This document shows, piece after piece, positions 1-10,699 of a DNA stretch of 64,000 nt; within the stretch, counting starts at the first letter, position 1, and every line of letters starts with the position of its first letter. The notes below the pieces were generated by a model. The model was not told the origin of the DNA. It saw only the letters and a program-made list of their open reading frames with translations, and made no database searches. The position numbers were made by a program, and so were the translations under genes. Source of the stretch: Emydura subglobosa (taxonomy: Eukaryota > Chordata > Testudines > Chelidae); NCBI GenBank assembly GCA_007922225.1, contig ML680098.1:1116001-1180000 (forward strand), read 5' to 3'.

Positions 1-2061
1 AAGCACCACAGCGCTTACAAGATGTGACCCATCTATCACCTCACACCCAGCACGTGTTGAATCAACAAAACAATTCTGAAAAGGATCTGGCCAATTTGCA
101 TCTTTAATATAAAAACTGGTTAAAAAATTGTCAGACTTCAATTTTTTAATTTTTTTTTTTAAAATAATTTTGACCAATACTTATGTTTATTTTATCACAA
201 CAGTTGTGTGAAATTATGGGGGGGGGGGGGAAGACAACCATTTAATGATGGACATTATGATTCAAAAAGTTTTATAAACTGTTAAAACACAAATTGTCAA
301 CATCACATCTCAGAATATGCAGAGTATATATATCCTTAAGTCAAAAACCATACCTGTTTTCACTATTCATTTGCTAGTCTCTTTATAAAAAGGGTAATTC
401 AAAAGTCTAAATTATTGGATTTTGACTCTACCAAGCTCCCAAGCAGGATGTTTCTTCCTTTGCTACCTGTAAATGTCCTCAGTTTGTGCGTATACGGTGA
501 AATCAACATTTACTGACATTTACCAATAAAATCTAATCCTTCCAGGCCTAAACACAGCTTCGGAGACAATCACCTTTCTATCAGATCTCTGGATTTTTAT
601 CATTATTATTAAAACAACATTCTGTCAATGTTAACAAGTCTTTTCAGCAATGGAGAAACGAGCTAACTTTTACAGGGTTCAGCCTGATTACGTCCAAAGT
701 TCTGTCAAATGTGGCAGGTAATTTGATGCTTGTAACTATAGTCGGTAGAATATTTTCAGACAAAATGATTTTCAAGCTGGAAGTGTCCCTTGATAAATAA
801 CATTGTGCATGCTACCTGAACAGTATTACTAAAGATCAGCCCAAACCAAACCCCAAAGTGGGAGTTTCACACATGGATGTAAACTTTATATTTGGCTTTT
901 AATTCTCGAATGGAACAAACTAAAATTGTGCCTCAAAGCTCCCTTGAACGTCAAGGAAGCTGGATCTTTGTAGCTGAGGACCGTCTTCCACTGTTCCCAC
1001 ATGATGGCTTTTCAGTGGCTGGCTTAAGTACCAGAAGGTGGTATCACAATGCAATGCCTAGCTGAGAAGTATCCACAACCAAAAACCTAATCAGCACAAG
1101 AGGCACTGACTGGTACTTCTTCACAGTCTCAGTGGAAGCCATGCATTAAAGAGTTAGAGACTGAATTACATTCACACATCTAAAAAAGGTAGGCACTCAG
1201 GTCATTCTGGTGCTGCTACCATACCTGTTTTGTGGATAAAGAGGAATTCAGTCTCCAGAACTGAAATAGGCCAGCACCCTTATTCCTCTTTTTTCATTCC
1301 TTGTCCCCACGTAATCTGCTTATGCCTGGGCTCAATGGCCCCATTCATCTTGAGGGGGCGGGGAGGAGAGCCTTTGCTGATTTGCTGGGCTCCACCTACC
1401 ATCCCACTTATCAAATGGACAGGCACTTTTCTTTCACACACAAATCATTTGCACAGACACCACTGAGTGTACCTTAAAAAAATTGCACCTCAAGTCCATC
1501 CCTCAAAGTTATTTGTAATCACTAACCCGGATTTTTCTTCTCTTTTAAAGAATAAAATAGTACCAAGCCTGCCCTTGGAACTCATTTTCTAAAACGGCCT
1601 TTTAATAGTCACAGTGACGTGTTGCAAACACAGACATTCTACTTCTGCAAAACCAAGTAAGGAATATCCCAGCTTCCCTCTCAAACAAGGACCAACACCA
1701 CACCCTCATGTCCTCTGTGCTTTAAATTTGCCTGGATACTTCCTTAGTCAGTCTTCTGACACAACAGCAAGGAAAATGGAGCACAACCACCACATGCAGT
1801 TGAATAGACCTAGGAGAGACAGATCAAAGGCATACACACCTCAGGCCCTCCTCAAAACTTGTTCAAGGTCTACATTAAGCGAAAAATATGCATTTAACAC
1901 AAACGGGCTTGGTCAAGTCTGGGATGGGCAGGTACGGCAGCAAAGCCCCATCTATGCTAGAAAGGATATGCATTATGGCTACCACCACCAGTCATGCAAG
2001 GGTGCTGGTATAGGCACAGAGCTGGGCGAATAACTGATTTTTTCAGTTCAAAGTGGCAGTT
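1..2061. other. Unassigned AT-rich DNA, no gene seen
   Basis: No repeat family, RNA gene or exon is recognised here. A run of 13 G lies at 218-230. Short open frames at 1230-1466 and 1614-2033 have low-complexity, His/Pro/Ser-rich products and no recognisable domain, so they are treated as chance frames. If the CpG island at 9.13-9.86 kb is a leftward promoter, this stretch would be intron 1 of that gene. Confidence 0.5.
218..230. repeat. Poly(G) tract of 13
   Basis: An uninterrupted run of 13 G, read directly. It is a homopolymer prone to length change. Confidence 0.9.
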
Positions 2062-2156
2062 CCCCCGCCCCCCCCCCCAAAAAAAAAAAATAAAAAAAAA
2101 AAAAAAAAAAATTAATCCCACCCAAATTTGATTTTTTTTTTTTTTTTTTTTTTTTT
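2062..2156. repeat. C-run, A-run and T-run composite low-complexity tract
   Basis: Read directly: a C-rich run (2062-2078, one G), an A run broken by one T (2079-2111), a 20-bp spacer, then 25 T (2132-2156). The A and T runs can fold back on each other. They may be the facing poly(A) tails of two retroposed sequences, though no retroposon body is recognised on either side. Confidence 0.85.
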
Positions 2157-2289
2157 AATTCACCAAAACAGAGTCTGTTTTGGGCCTGTTCCACAGTGCG
2201 AGATTCAAGCAGATCCCAAATGAGCACATCCAATTGCTCGGCTAACACCAAGACACCATCACTCAATCCCTGTCATATTGTGAATGGCC

Positions 2290-2391
2290 AAAATCGTTTT
2301 AATCAAATCAACGCCGTTTCAGATCCACTGGAGCTGCATTTTTCAGTCAAATAAACTATTCATCTGAAAAATTTTGCCCAGCTCTAGACAG
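2290..2391 (-). mobile_element. Fragment of an AAATTTT-rich non-autonomous DNA element
   Basis: Read on the minus strand, the end at about 2391 begins with an AGAGCTGGGC-type terminus followed by AAATTTTT-rich sequence. Similar termini occur at 62179 and, inverted, near 55040 in this window. The family is inferred as a MITE-like element of reptile genomes. Only one end is visible here. Confidence 0.4.
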
Positions 2392-4249
2392 GCATTGGTG
2401 TAGACAGCGCTTCGGTATTCTTACCACCACATAACAAAAGCCTGTTCAGACCAAGTTCCCATGACATAATATCTGAGCCGCATCTACACCAATTGCTTAG
2501 CAGTAGTGCAGCTACCACACGGCTGGCTTCTGCTATTACATGGACAGAAATTCCCTTAGGGTAGATGCACCATAGACCAGCTCCCCAGCTTGTAGCAAAT
2601 ACCTGCTGCCTGGACACCCCTCTTCACATGTGATTCCTCCCTTTAAAAAGCCAGATCAATTGTTGACAGAACTAGCACCATCAATGGTCTAATTTCAGAG
2701 GACGCTTTAGATAATAAAATCAGAGGGCAGGATCTCGCATTAAGACTGGGATGGAGCAACCGTGGAAGCAAGACATTGTAAATATTCACTGCTGCCCTTT
2801 TCCCTAGCTATATACCTGCAGCAAAGCAGGATATTTCACCCTGGCAGCTGCCTGACGGTCAATATAATATTTGCATAATAGGAGAAGCTGAAAAATACAA
2901 TAGGGTCTCTGTTGTTCAGGTCAACCGCAAACCATTTAACTGAGATGTTAAAGGGCCCAACAGTGGTGTTTTACCAAAACTAAAAGGACTACCTATATCC
3001 ACACTATTCATTATAAAAGACGTGTTAAGGCAATCATCTATGCATCTACCTGTGCATTCTATTCCTATATAATTTCTGGATATGTAGAAAATTAGCAGGC
3101 TCCGGTTTGGGACCCCTGGCATTTAGTATCAAACTTCAGATATTTGCCAGTACATTTTGAATCATCACTGTTATGTGGAATATCTGGAAAAGAAAACATT
3201 GGAGCTCAGTGTCTCCTCTGTGCTACTGCGTCTTACCCAGGTCCAGAGCCAGATGTCAGATCATTTTCTTCAGCCGAGCACTAGCAACGCTGTTTATTGC
3301 AGGTGGCCTCCCGGCATATTTGTGGTGCCATTGCTTCTAGGTAGAGCCCCACGCGCTAAGTGACTCTTTGCCAACCAGATTTGCCACAGAATTACGCTCT
3401 ACCACATACATCTTAATTTTTTTTTAAACGACGCTTTCAGTGCTTATGGTACTGCTGAAAACTCTTCCAAGTATATTCTGTCCACAAACAGCATAGAGCA
3501 ATAAAACTGAAAGGGGGCAAAGTAACTTACTTTTATGCTTGTTTTACAAGTCCAAGTTGCCTTTTGAAGTGCCCAAAGCTATAGGTGTCCTCTACCCAGT
3601 TGTCAAGACCTACATCTTTTCCCCACATAGCTCATATAATACAGTTAAAGCCTACAATACATAGCACTGCATTGGGTGTATGAAGTGGCACCTTGAGAAA
3701 TGAAGGTTTAGGAGTTGTGCAAAACAAATGTAATTTGATACGAAAACAAACAACAGAAGGGCACTGGTTGTATTACGCACTTTCAGAGTTAATTCAGGAT
3801 AAACCTCCATTTATGAGTTTAAGTGAAGCTGACACAGGATTCCTACATGCAGCACCAGGGGAGCCATACTAAAGAGTACATGGAGCCTTGCCCTTAGAAT
3901 TGACAGCAGCCCTGTTAATACACAGCTACTGTCACATCTGGCCAACATCTTTGGTCATATCTGTACTCTAACCAGAGCATCCCTTTTGCCATCTCTGGAT
4001 CGTAATGCAGAGATAGTAAATGGTCCTCCAGAGGCTGCATTTACAGTAACTTGCTGATTTATGAACTAGTAAATACAATATTCTATAGGCTTGAGTTCAG
4101 GCAAAGAATTGCTGACTGGATTCTTACGCTAACTATTTTTCTAACAACACTGGCTTCCCCTTAAATATCATCAAAGCAATTCGACATGCAATATGACTTC
4201 AAACCCTCTCCACAGCTGTGATGTCAATAAATCATTTAGTTACTTCTGA
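2392..4249. other. Unassigned DNA, no gene seen
   Basis: No repeat family or exon is recognised with confidence. Short frames on both strands (2384-2617 minus, 2916-3122 minus, 3157-3363 plus) have no recognisable domain and no flanking splice sites in a convincing arrangement. Confidence 0.4.
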
Positions 4250-5395
4250 CACTGATGCTGGCAGACCAGGTATCTCCCACCCAAGCCCCTTCGGTCTCAA
4301 ATAAACACTGACAAGCACATAGCTGGAACCAATCTAGCTCGCCTGTGTGTTAGCATCGTTAAAACCGGTATTAGAATTCTAAGTATGTGGTTAGACTTGA
4401 TGAAATGTTTGTAAATTGCTGCATGGATTTATCTCACTTCTTATATCTATCTATAAGGAAGTGATTCCAACTCTAAGTCACCAGACAGAAGGGAAAGCAT
4501 TAATGAGTGTGAAATATTAGTTTCCAGCAGGAGGTGTTATCCCTTGGTCACCAAAAAGCCCATCAACACCAGACGAACCATCATGGAACATCAGAGGACA
4601 AACAACTTCCTTGATTGCTCCTCTCCTCAACCCCATGAAGAGGAGCTGTGCAAGTGAATTCCTCCGAACAGCTGAATCTGCAACTCAAGCAAAAGGCGGG
4701 AAGGAATAAAAAGCCCTAACAAGGAGAAACTGTATCTTTTATGCTGCTTGAACTCTGAGGGGCAAGGATTACTAAGCATAAGCAAAAGAACCCCTGTGCT
4801 TGGCCTAAGTTAGCCCTAAAGGACATAGAGATCTTGCTTATTATATATAGAAGCTTCTATCACTTTTGGAAACTTAAGTTTTGAACCCATTTGTGTTTAT
4901 CTATGTTTACCTGGTTTAACCTTGTAAATAACGCTCATTTCCTTCTCCTAATTAGCAACTCTTTAGATAGAGTATTACAAGTTTGGCTACAAGCATTGTT
5001 TTTTGGTGTGAGATCTAAGGTGCACCTGACCTGGGGTAAATGACTGGTCCTTTGGGACTGGGAATAACCTGAATATTGCTGTGATATTTGGTGTAAGTGA
5101 CATCTATCACAAAGACAAGAGAGATCGGTGTACCCAAGGGGACCGTCTAGGACTCTGTGTTAGTGCTGGTATAGTGCTTGAAGAGTTTACACTTGATAAC
5201 TGGCTAGTGAAATCTAAGTATAGAACTCACAACCAATTTGGAGTTTGTGCTCTGGTTCTTAACTGTCTGCCCTGTGATTGGTACCGTTGCTCTTAAGCCA
5301 CTGCAGGACAGCACGACAGACACCTTGTGCTCTTATGACGCAGGGCTTCTGGTGACTACTAGATACAAGGATTAGCAGGTGGGATTTCCAAAAGT
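4250..5395 (+). mobile_element. LTR-like repeat (probable endogenous retroelement)
   Basis: The segment 4275-4420 aligns by eye with 43858-44000: shared words include the ACATAGCTGGAA motif and the CACCTGTGTGTT-type motif, with the same spacing. This shows a dispersed repeat. From memory the right part (4960-5330, GTGAGATCTAAGGTGC and following) belongs to a common turtle LTR family. An ATAAAAAG box at 4707 could be a promoter element. No gag or pol frame follows, so it would be a solo LTR. Boundaries are approximate and no target duplication was established. Confidence 0.45.
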
Positions 5396-5795
5396 GCCTC
5401 AGTGAGACTGAGGCCTAATCTCCATTTAACGGTTATTGAAGCTAGGCATCCCTACTCCTTAGGCACTTTGAAAGTCTCGCCCAATACTTCTAGCCTGGTT
5501 TTAGCTGCCGCGCCTTCCAAATCCGGCAACTCTGCAAGGAAAGCAGATAGACATAACGCCAAGTTCTCTGCTGGCATAACTCCATTGCAAACAGACAAAA
5601 TGGCCTTATGTATTTTAAGGCGTGGTTTATGACATTCATTTCCGATGGCTTACCCAATGGCAGTTTTATTTTTATTTTATTTTTTATGGGTTGAGGGAAA
5701 GAACTGACATGCACAATCCTGTGTCTCTTTGCCCCAACATAGTTTTCCCTCACTTCCTGAAGCATCCATCACTTGCCATTCCTCCTCGAGACACT

Positions 5796-6073
5796 AGGGA
5801 TACGTCTTCACTGACAGCAGCAGTGGATCTGGATCAATTGAGTGGTCAGTGAAGACCTGCTCAATTGATCCAGAAGTTGACTTGTTAAAACCACTCCCTC
5901 AAGTGGCACAGTGCTGCGTGAACAGGAACACAGTTCCCATCGGCGCAGCGCTGTGAAGACACCACGTAGAAGAGGAGTTACGAAGATGACGGGAGTTACA
6001 CAAGCTACTCTGCGTAGCTTGCGTAACTCCCGTCGACGGCCACTGTATTTGAAGGTAAGTGTAGACCAGGCCT
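5796..6073 (+). mobile_element. Non-autonomous hAT-like DNA transposon with nested foldbacks
   Basis: The left end (AGGGATACGTCTTCAC) and the reverse complement of the right end (AGGCCTGGTCTACAC) are similar terminal inverted repeats of the GTCTACAC type seen in other elements of this window. Internally there are perfect inverted repeats at 5804-5815/5845-5856 (12 bp) and 5829-5842/5860-5873 (14 bp), and a 21-bp foldback with one mismatch at 5988-6008/6014-6034. There is no transposase frame, so it would have been moved in trans. The hAT assignment is inference from the termini. Confidence 0.65.
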
Positions 6074-6146
6074 ACATCTACCCTCTCTATGCTCCACCCC
6101 ATGATAAAGATTCCCATTAATCTGACAGTTTGTTCCTCTGGCTATT

Positions 6147-6407
6147 TCTACATTTGAGCTGGGATGCGTGTCACACAGAAGTGCCCACGCTAGTGCCTAA
6201 GGAGAGCAGTGTGTCCAGATTGGTATGGACGACAGGACAGCTTGGGCTTGCCACCCAATATGCAGCCAGGGGGTCAGGCAGGACTGTACTCCAGCCCAAG
6301 TGGCCACCTGTGCCACCACGAACACACTGCATGTTTAGGTGCTAGCTCAAGCAAAGCTAGCACAGGTACGTCTACACGAGCTGCGTGTCACACTTCCCAG
6401 CATGAAG
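6147..6407 (+). mobile_element. Possible second non-autonomous DNA element
   Basis: The left part has GCTGGGATGCGTGTCACAC near 6160. The right part (6362-6402) contains ACGTCTACACGAGCTGCGTG, and its inverse complement begins with a similar GCTGGGAAG-type end. The interior holds paired GCTAGC-rich words typical of these MITEs. The terminal match is imperfect and no target duplication is clear. Confidence 0.4.
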
Positions 6408-6589
6408 AGGTCTGATAAAACAACAAAGGTTTTGTTACTGTACACAGCAGAGCCAAATACTCAAAAGAAAGTGAGGATACATTTGGCCACAACTGCAAGA
6501 GACAAAACTATTTTCCTGTGTGAAACCTCTTCATCTATATACACATCCAAGAACACCACAAGTGCTCAACTTGAGAGTATTTGCACTGA

Positions 6590-6700
6590 TGTCAACAGAA
6601 TTACTCACAGGCTTGAAGTTAAGCACTCATGTAAGCATGTGCAAGCACAGGGCCTAGTTCACCAAGGTCACTACATTTCATTTAGAAGCATACCCTAAAA
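6590..6700 (+). repeat. Fragment of a dispersed GAAGTTAAGCA-type repeat
   Basis: The stretch GATGTCAACAGAATTACTC followed by a GAAGTTAAGCACTCATG motif and CAGGGCCTAGTTC resembles a short repeat very common in amniote genomes. A related but weaker copy lies at about 34315-34440. Class unknown; recognised from memory. Confidence 0.35.
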
Positions 6701-6777
6701 GTTAAGAGCCTGATTTACATGAGGGTACACATGTACAAGTCCACCTATTTTTCATCTTTGGTTAAGCAGATAAGTAA

Positions 6778-7374
6778 GTGGTGGTGGTGTTTTGCTACCA
6801 AAGGCTCTTAAGCAAAGTAAGCAGTCATGGGATAAGAGGGAAGGTCTTCTCCTGGAGCAGTAACTGGTTAAAAAACAGGAAACAAAGGGTAGGAATAAAT
6901 GGTCAGTTTGCAGAATGGAGAGAGGTAAATAGTGGTGTCCCCCAGGGGTGTGTACTGGGACTAGTACTGTTCAACATATTCATAAATGATCTGGAAAAAA
7001 AGGTAAACAGGGAGGTGGCAAAATTCGCAGATGATACAAAACAACTCTAGATAGTGAAGTCTAAAGCAGACTGTGAAAAGTTACAAAAGGATCTCACAAA
7101 ACTGGGTGACTGGACAACAAAATGGCAGATGAAATTCAATGCTGATAAATGCAAAGTAATGCGCGTTGGAAAACATAATCCCAACTACACATATGAAATG
7201 ACAAGGTCTAAGTTAGCTGTTACCACTCAAGAAAGAGATCTTGGAGTCATTGTGGATAGTTCTCTGAAAATATTCACTGAACGTGTGGCGACAGTCCAAA
7301 AAAAACCTAACAGAATGTTGGGAATCATTGGGAAATGGATAGATAAGAGAGAAAATCATAGTGCCACTTTATAA
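6778..7374 (+). pseudogene. CR1 ORF2 reverse-transcriptase fragment with internal stop
   Basis: One frame runs through, broken by a TAG at 7048-7050. Before it are the GVPQGCVLG motif and the catalytic FADD motif (from codons near 6937-6966 and 7023-7034), both diagnostic of non-LTR reverse transcriptase. After it come SKADCEKLQKDLTKLGDWTT and WQMKFNADKCKVM, the thumb region following the palm. The N-terminal endonuclease and the fingers are absent because of truncation. The stop is shared with two other copies (25058-25060 minus strand and 52690-52692), so it predates this insertion. The first about 20 nt of the open frame precede the CR1 homology. No functional enzyme is expected. Confidence 0.9.
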
Positions 7375-8052
7375 AATCCATGGTATGCCCATTTCTTAAA
7401 TACTGCGTGCAGATCTGGTAACCCCATCTAAAAAAAAATATACTGGAATCGGAAAAGATATAGAAAAGTGCAACAAAAACGATTATGGGTATGGAAGCGC
7501 TTTCATATGAGGAGAGGTTATTAAGACTGGAACTTCTCGACTAGGAAAAGAGACAACTAAAGGAGGAATATGACAGATCTATAAAATCATGACTGGTATG
7601 AAGAAAATAAATAAGGAAGTGTTATTTACTCTTTTTCATAACACAAGAACTAGGGGTCACCAAATGAAATTAATAGGCAAAGGTTTAAAATGAACAAAAA
7701 GGCAGTATTTCTTCATGCAATGCACTGTCAACCTGTGGAACTCTTTGCCAGAGGATGGTTTGTGAAGGCCAAGACTATAACAGAATTAAAAAAAGAACTA
7801 GATAAATTCATGGAGGTTAGATCCATCAGTGGCTATTATAGCCAGGACGGGCAGGGATGCAAAACCATGTTCTGAAGTGTACTTCGCCTCCCTTTGCCAG
7901 AAGCCAGGAATGGACAACGGGATGGGTCACTTGATGGTTTCCTGTTCTGTTCTTCTGAAAATGGTCAGTGCCAGGTGCTTCAGAGGGAATGAAAGGACAC
8001 TGGGTTAAAGGGACCATTGGTCTGACCCAGTGTGGCCATTCTTCTGTCCTGT
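6797..8052 (+). mobile_element. CR1 LINE, 3' half (copy 1)
   Basis: A 5'-truncated CR1 non-LTR retrotransposon on the plus strand. It starts in the reverse-transcriptase region of ORF2 (6797-7380), continues through degraded frame near 7690-7875, and ends in the characteristic 3' UTR and tail (GGGACCATTGGTCTGACC, then GTGTGGCCATTCTTCTGTCC). It is close to the copies at 24.0-25.8 kb (inverted), 52.4-53.9 kb and 63.3-64.0 kb. 5' truncation and a short tail repeat instead of poly(A) are typical of CR1. Confidence 0.95.
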
Positions 8053-9129
8053 GTTCACCCTCCTATATTCATGAGTAGACAAAGTATTAAAAAATACAAG
8101 AACACTGCCCAAGAGCAATTCATATAGATTTCAATACGCTGTCCATTCACAAGGATAGAGCTAGGCAGCAGCACAGAAGGATATCAGGATGATCACATTC
8201 AATGTAGGCAGGTGTTACGCCCACGCTGAATCCAGGGTCTATTGTTGTCAGGTTTCTCAGAAAATATTTTGAATTTTTAATCTATGTTGCAATCCTGGTT
8301 TTGTAGGGACTCAGACTTTCCAGGATATAGAGGGCTTTTTGTTTTGTTTGTTTGTTTTTGAGAGTCTATATACAATTAAAGGTCAATTTGATCATGAATC
8401 TGTCAACTTCAGCCATGTCCCATTAAGATTTTACATACAAAATACATATTTCCCTCAATCCAAAAATAAAGTGTGCAGCAACTGCCAGTAAATGGCCAGC
8501 TTTTAGTGCTTATGCTTAGCTCAAACTGGATTTCTCTGCAATAAACAACCAAGGCAAACAACAATAAACATGCTACTATTATTATCAACTAAAGGAGACC
8601 ACATACAGAAAGTTGCTTTTGTAGTTCCACCTTGTGTATTTTGGAAACATACCACACACCCAAGAACAACAAATGATGTAGCAACATTCTGGAAGGAATT
8701 TTGTTGAAAAGGAAAACACCTTCAGCAGATGAAATGCACATGTATGAGCTACTGAACAACACAGTTCAACCAAGTTTTGTTATGAGCCACTCTCCTGGAG
8801 AAATGCTGCCCGGAAGCAACCACGTCATGGTATCACACTGTTAGCTATTGCCCAAAAGAATAGTAGGAAAGTGTGCGCCCATGGAGAGGGATGTAAACAT
8901 GAGAGTTTACACCTCCCCTCCCAATACACACACCCCTCCTCTCTCCTTTCAGTAGTAGTCCCTGAGCAGTGAAATTGACACTTGCATAGCAGCACTGGGG
9001 GAGCGGGGGGCCTTAGTCATGTGCCCCCACTGTGCTCGGTGCTGCACAAACCAGAAACACACAGAGCCCTGCCCAAAAGTCTCAACTTCAGCAAACCACC
9101 CCCAACAAACCAGCCCAGACACCCGTGCA
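8053..9129. other. Unassigned DNA between CR1 and CpG island
   Basis: There is no recognised repeat apart from a short T/G-rich run (8337-8360). GC content rises from about 8880 onward toward the CpG island. No exon is recognised. Confidence 0.4.
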
Positions 9130-9308
9130 CGCAAACCCCAAGGCCTGACTCTACCCTGGGGGGCAACGTCAGGGCTTCAGGGAGATCAGCCTCGGGCAGG
9201 AGAATTGCTCACCCAGCCCGTCCAGGGGGTGCCACCACTGGCGCCCGACAGCACGACCCAGCCACCCCCCGCCGGGGCTCAGGGTCCCAGCGCCGGACTT
9301 CCCCCTAC

Positions 9309-9470
9309 CTGCGGAGCGGCCAGGAAACGAAGGGGAGGCGGCTGCTTCTCCGCTCAGCTGCGGGCGCGCCAGGGGAGGAGGACGGAACTGGCGTGCACCG
9401 CTGCAGCTCCTCGGCTGGTGAGAGCTCGTCGCTTCTCTTCCTCCCTCTGCTCTGCTCTGCTCTGCGCTGG
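9309..9470 (-). other. Candidate non-coding first exon, minus strand
   Basis: Reading leftward from the GC boxes (9482-9500), the sequence contains no ATG and reaches CTCCGCAG|GTAGGGG, a good 5' splice-donor match with the intron starting at 9308. GC boxes about 30-50 bp upstream of the presumed start, an ATG-free leader and a donor make a plausible 5' UTR exon of a gene extending left beyond position 1. The start at about 9470 is a guess. No protein is encoded, so the gene cannot be named. A divergent plus-strand transcript is the alternative or companion reading. Confidence 0.4.
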
Positions 9471-9481
9471 GCTGGGCGCGG

Positions 9482-9500
9482 CGGGGCGGAGCGGGGCGGG
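9482..9500. promoter_or_regulatory. Tandem GC boxes
   Basis: Two GGGGCGG cores 10 bp apart, matching Sp/KLF-family binding sites, in the middle of the CpG island. Orientation is not decisive for such sites. Confidence 0.6.
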
Positions 9501-9860
9501 GTTACAGAGCTTTGCCCGGCCCCCCCGGAGCGATGGAAAACCTGACACGGCCGCTCGCCCTGCCTGCAGCCCGGGGGACAGGCACCGCCCTCTGTCCCAG
9601 GCGGGCCAGGCTAGGGCGCTCGGGAAAGCAGAGCGCGCCGCTGTGCCCAAAGCGCCTAGCCAGCTCCAGCAGCAGTGCCAAGCTCCTCCCCCGCTCCTGG
9701 CCCTGCTCCTGCCTCGGCTATCCAGCAGGCAGGTGTGCTGGGGCCGGCCCTCTGTGGGGCAGTGGTGGGGGGGGGAATCACCGAAAATGGGGTCCCTCAG
9801 CCCGCCCTTCCGCGCTGTGACTGCAGGGGCGGGCAGTGCGCCTGGCCCAGCCCCGGGGGT

Positions 9861-10137
9861 GGTCACTTTCCACTGCCTAAACCGAAAAGGAAACGGGGGA
9901 TGGATAATTTTAAGCAATTTTTTGTTGCCCCATCCTTGTGACTAATCGTCAGGTGTTTGAACTCTCTTCTCTCCCTCCCCCCCCCTCAGGAAATCTCCCT
10001 GCTTCCGCAGACTCTACGTCAGAACAGCAGTTGCGTCACTCTTCTTAAACAACCCTTTAGAAATGGAGAAGTCATCCGCTCCCTCCCCTAGGCCACTTTC
10101 ACACTCCCGTGAGTAATTATTCTTTATAGAATACAGT
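9861..10137. other. Island shore, no gene seen
   Basis: GC falls back to background. A pyrimidine run ending in CAG (about 9961-9989) resembles a splice acceptor, but no open reading frame or partner exon supports it. Confidence 0.3.
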
Positions 10138-10246
10138 ACCACAGTGCGTAGGGGGCCAAGACATGGTTCAAGATCCCATTGCACAAAGCACTGTACAAAC
10201 ACAGAACAAAAGACTGCCCTTGCTCCAAAAAGCTTGTTACATAGAA
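10138..10246 (-). repeat. MIR-associated SINE 3' tail, minus strand
   Basis: The reverse complement reads AAGCTTTTTGGAGCAAGGGC, then TGTTTGTACAGTGCTTTG, then CAATGGGATC. This is the same layout as 13845-13965 (plus) and 47365-47480 (minus), so a dispersed repeat is clear from the window itself. From memory it is the tail of a MIR-like SINE common in reptiles. Confidence 0.6.
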
Positions 10247-10699
10247 GTAATGGGGTGGTAGCCTCACATTTTTCATTTTGTTTAGAAAATATTGCACTGA
10301 ACAGTGAAAACACATCTTCCATTTACACCAGCCCATTCATCCAAGAAATAGGGACTTTCTACACTACAGCCCTGATTATCCCTTCTGCTGCAATTCAGAT
10401 GATCAAGGAGAGAAAATGTCAATGACGGGCATGAAAAGAGATGCTAGAACCAAGATTTTAAGGCTAGATGGAATGGTGAGGATCATCTGCTCTGATCTCT
10501 TGCACTAGACACTTAAGAAAACCTCACCCCGTAAACTCTGCAGCAAACCCAATCCCACTTGTTTAGCTACAGCATATTTTGGATTTCATTATGCCTTTTT
10601 TTCTTTCTCGTTTAAAGAGCTTTTATTAGTTGTAGATCATGATCCAGCCATCTCTTAACCTTATCTTGGATAAACTAAATAGATTGAGCTAGGGGACCC

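Larger units (their letters stand above)
9130..9860. promoter_or_regulatory. CpG island, candidate promoter
   Basis: This is the only GC-rich, CpG-dense stretch in the window; the surroundings are AT-rich and CpG-poor. It contains two adjacent GC boxes (CGGGGCGG at 9482 and CGGGGCGGG at 9492) and a CTCTG-type short repeat (about 9443-9464). CpG islands of this size in vertebrates usually mark gene promoters. The open frames here in several registers on both strands are a by-product of few stop codons in GC-rich DNA and show no recognisable protein family. Confidence 0.8.

Noticed and set aside
9354..9917. 187-residue open frame on the minus strand
   Set aside because: Same reason, and it would cross the GC boxes and the presumed transcription start.
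9019..9945. 308-residue open frame on the plus strand in the CpG island
   Set aside because: GC-rich DNA has few stops; frames are open in several registers on both strands at once, and the product is low-complexity with no family resemblance.
9961..9989. Splice acceptor (pyrimidine run then CAG)
   Set aside because: Such runs are common in this window and no exon frame follows.
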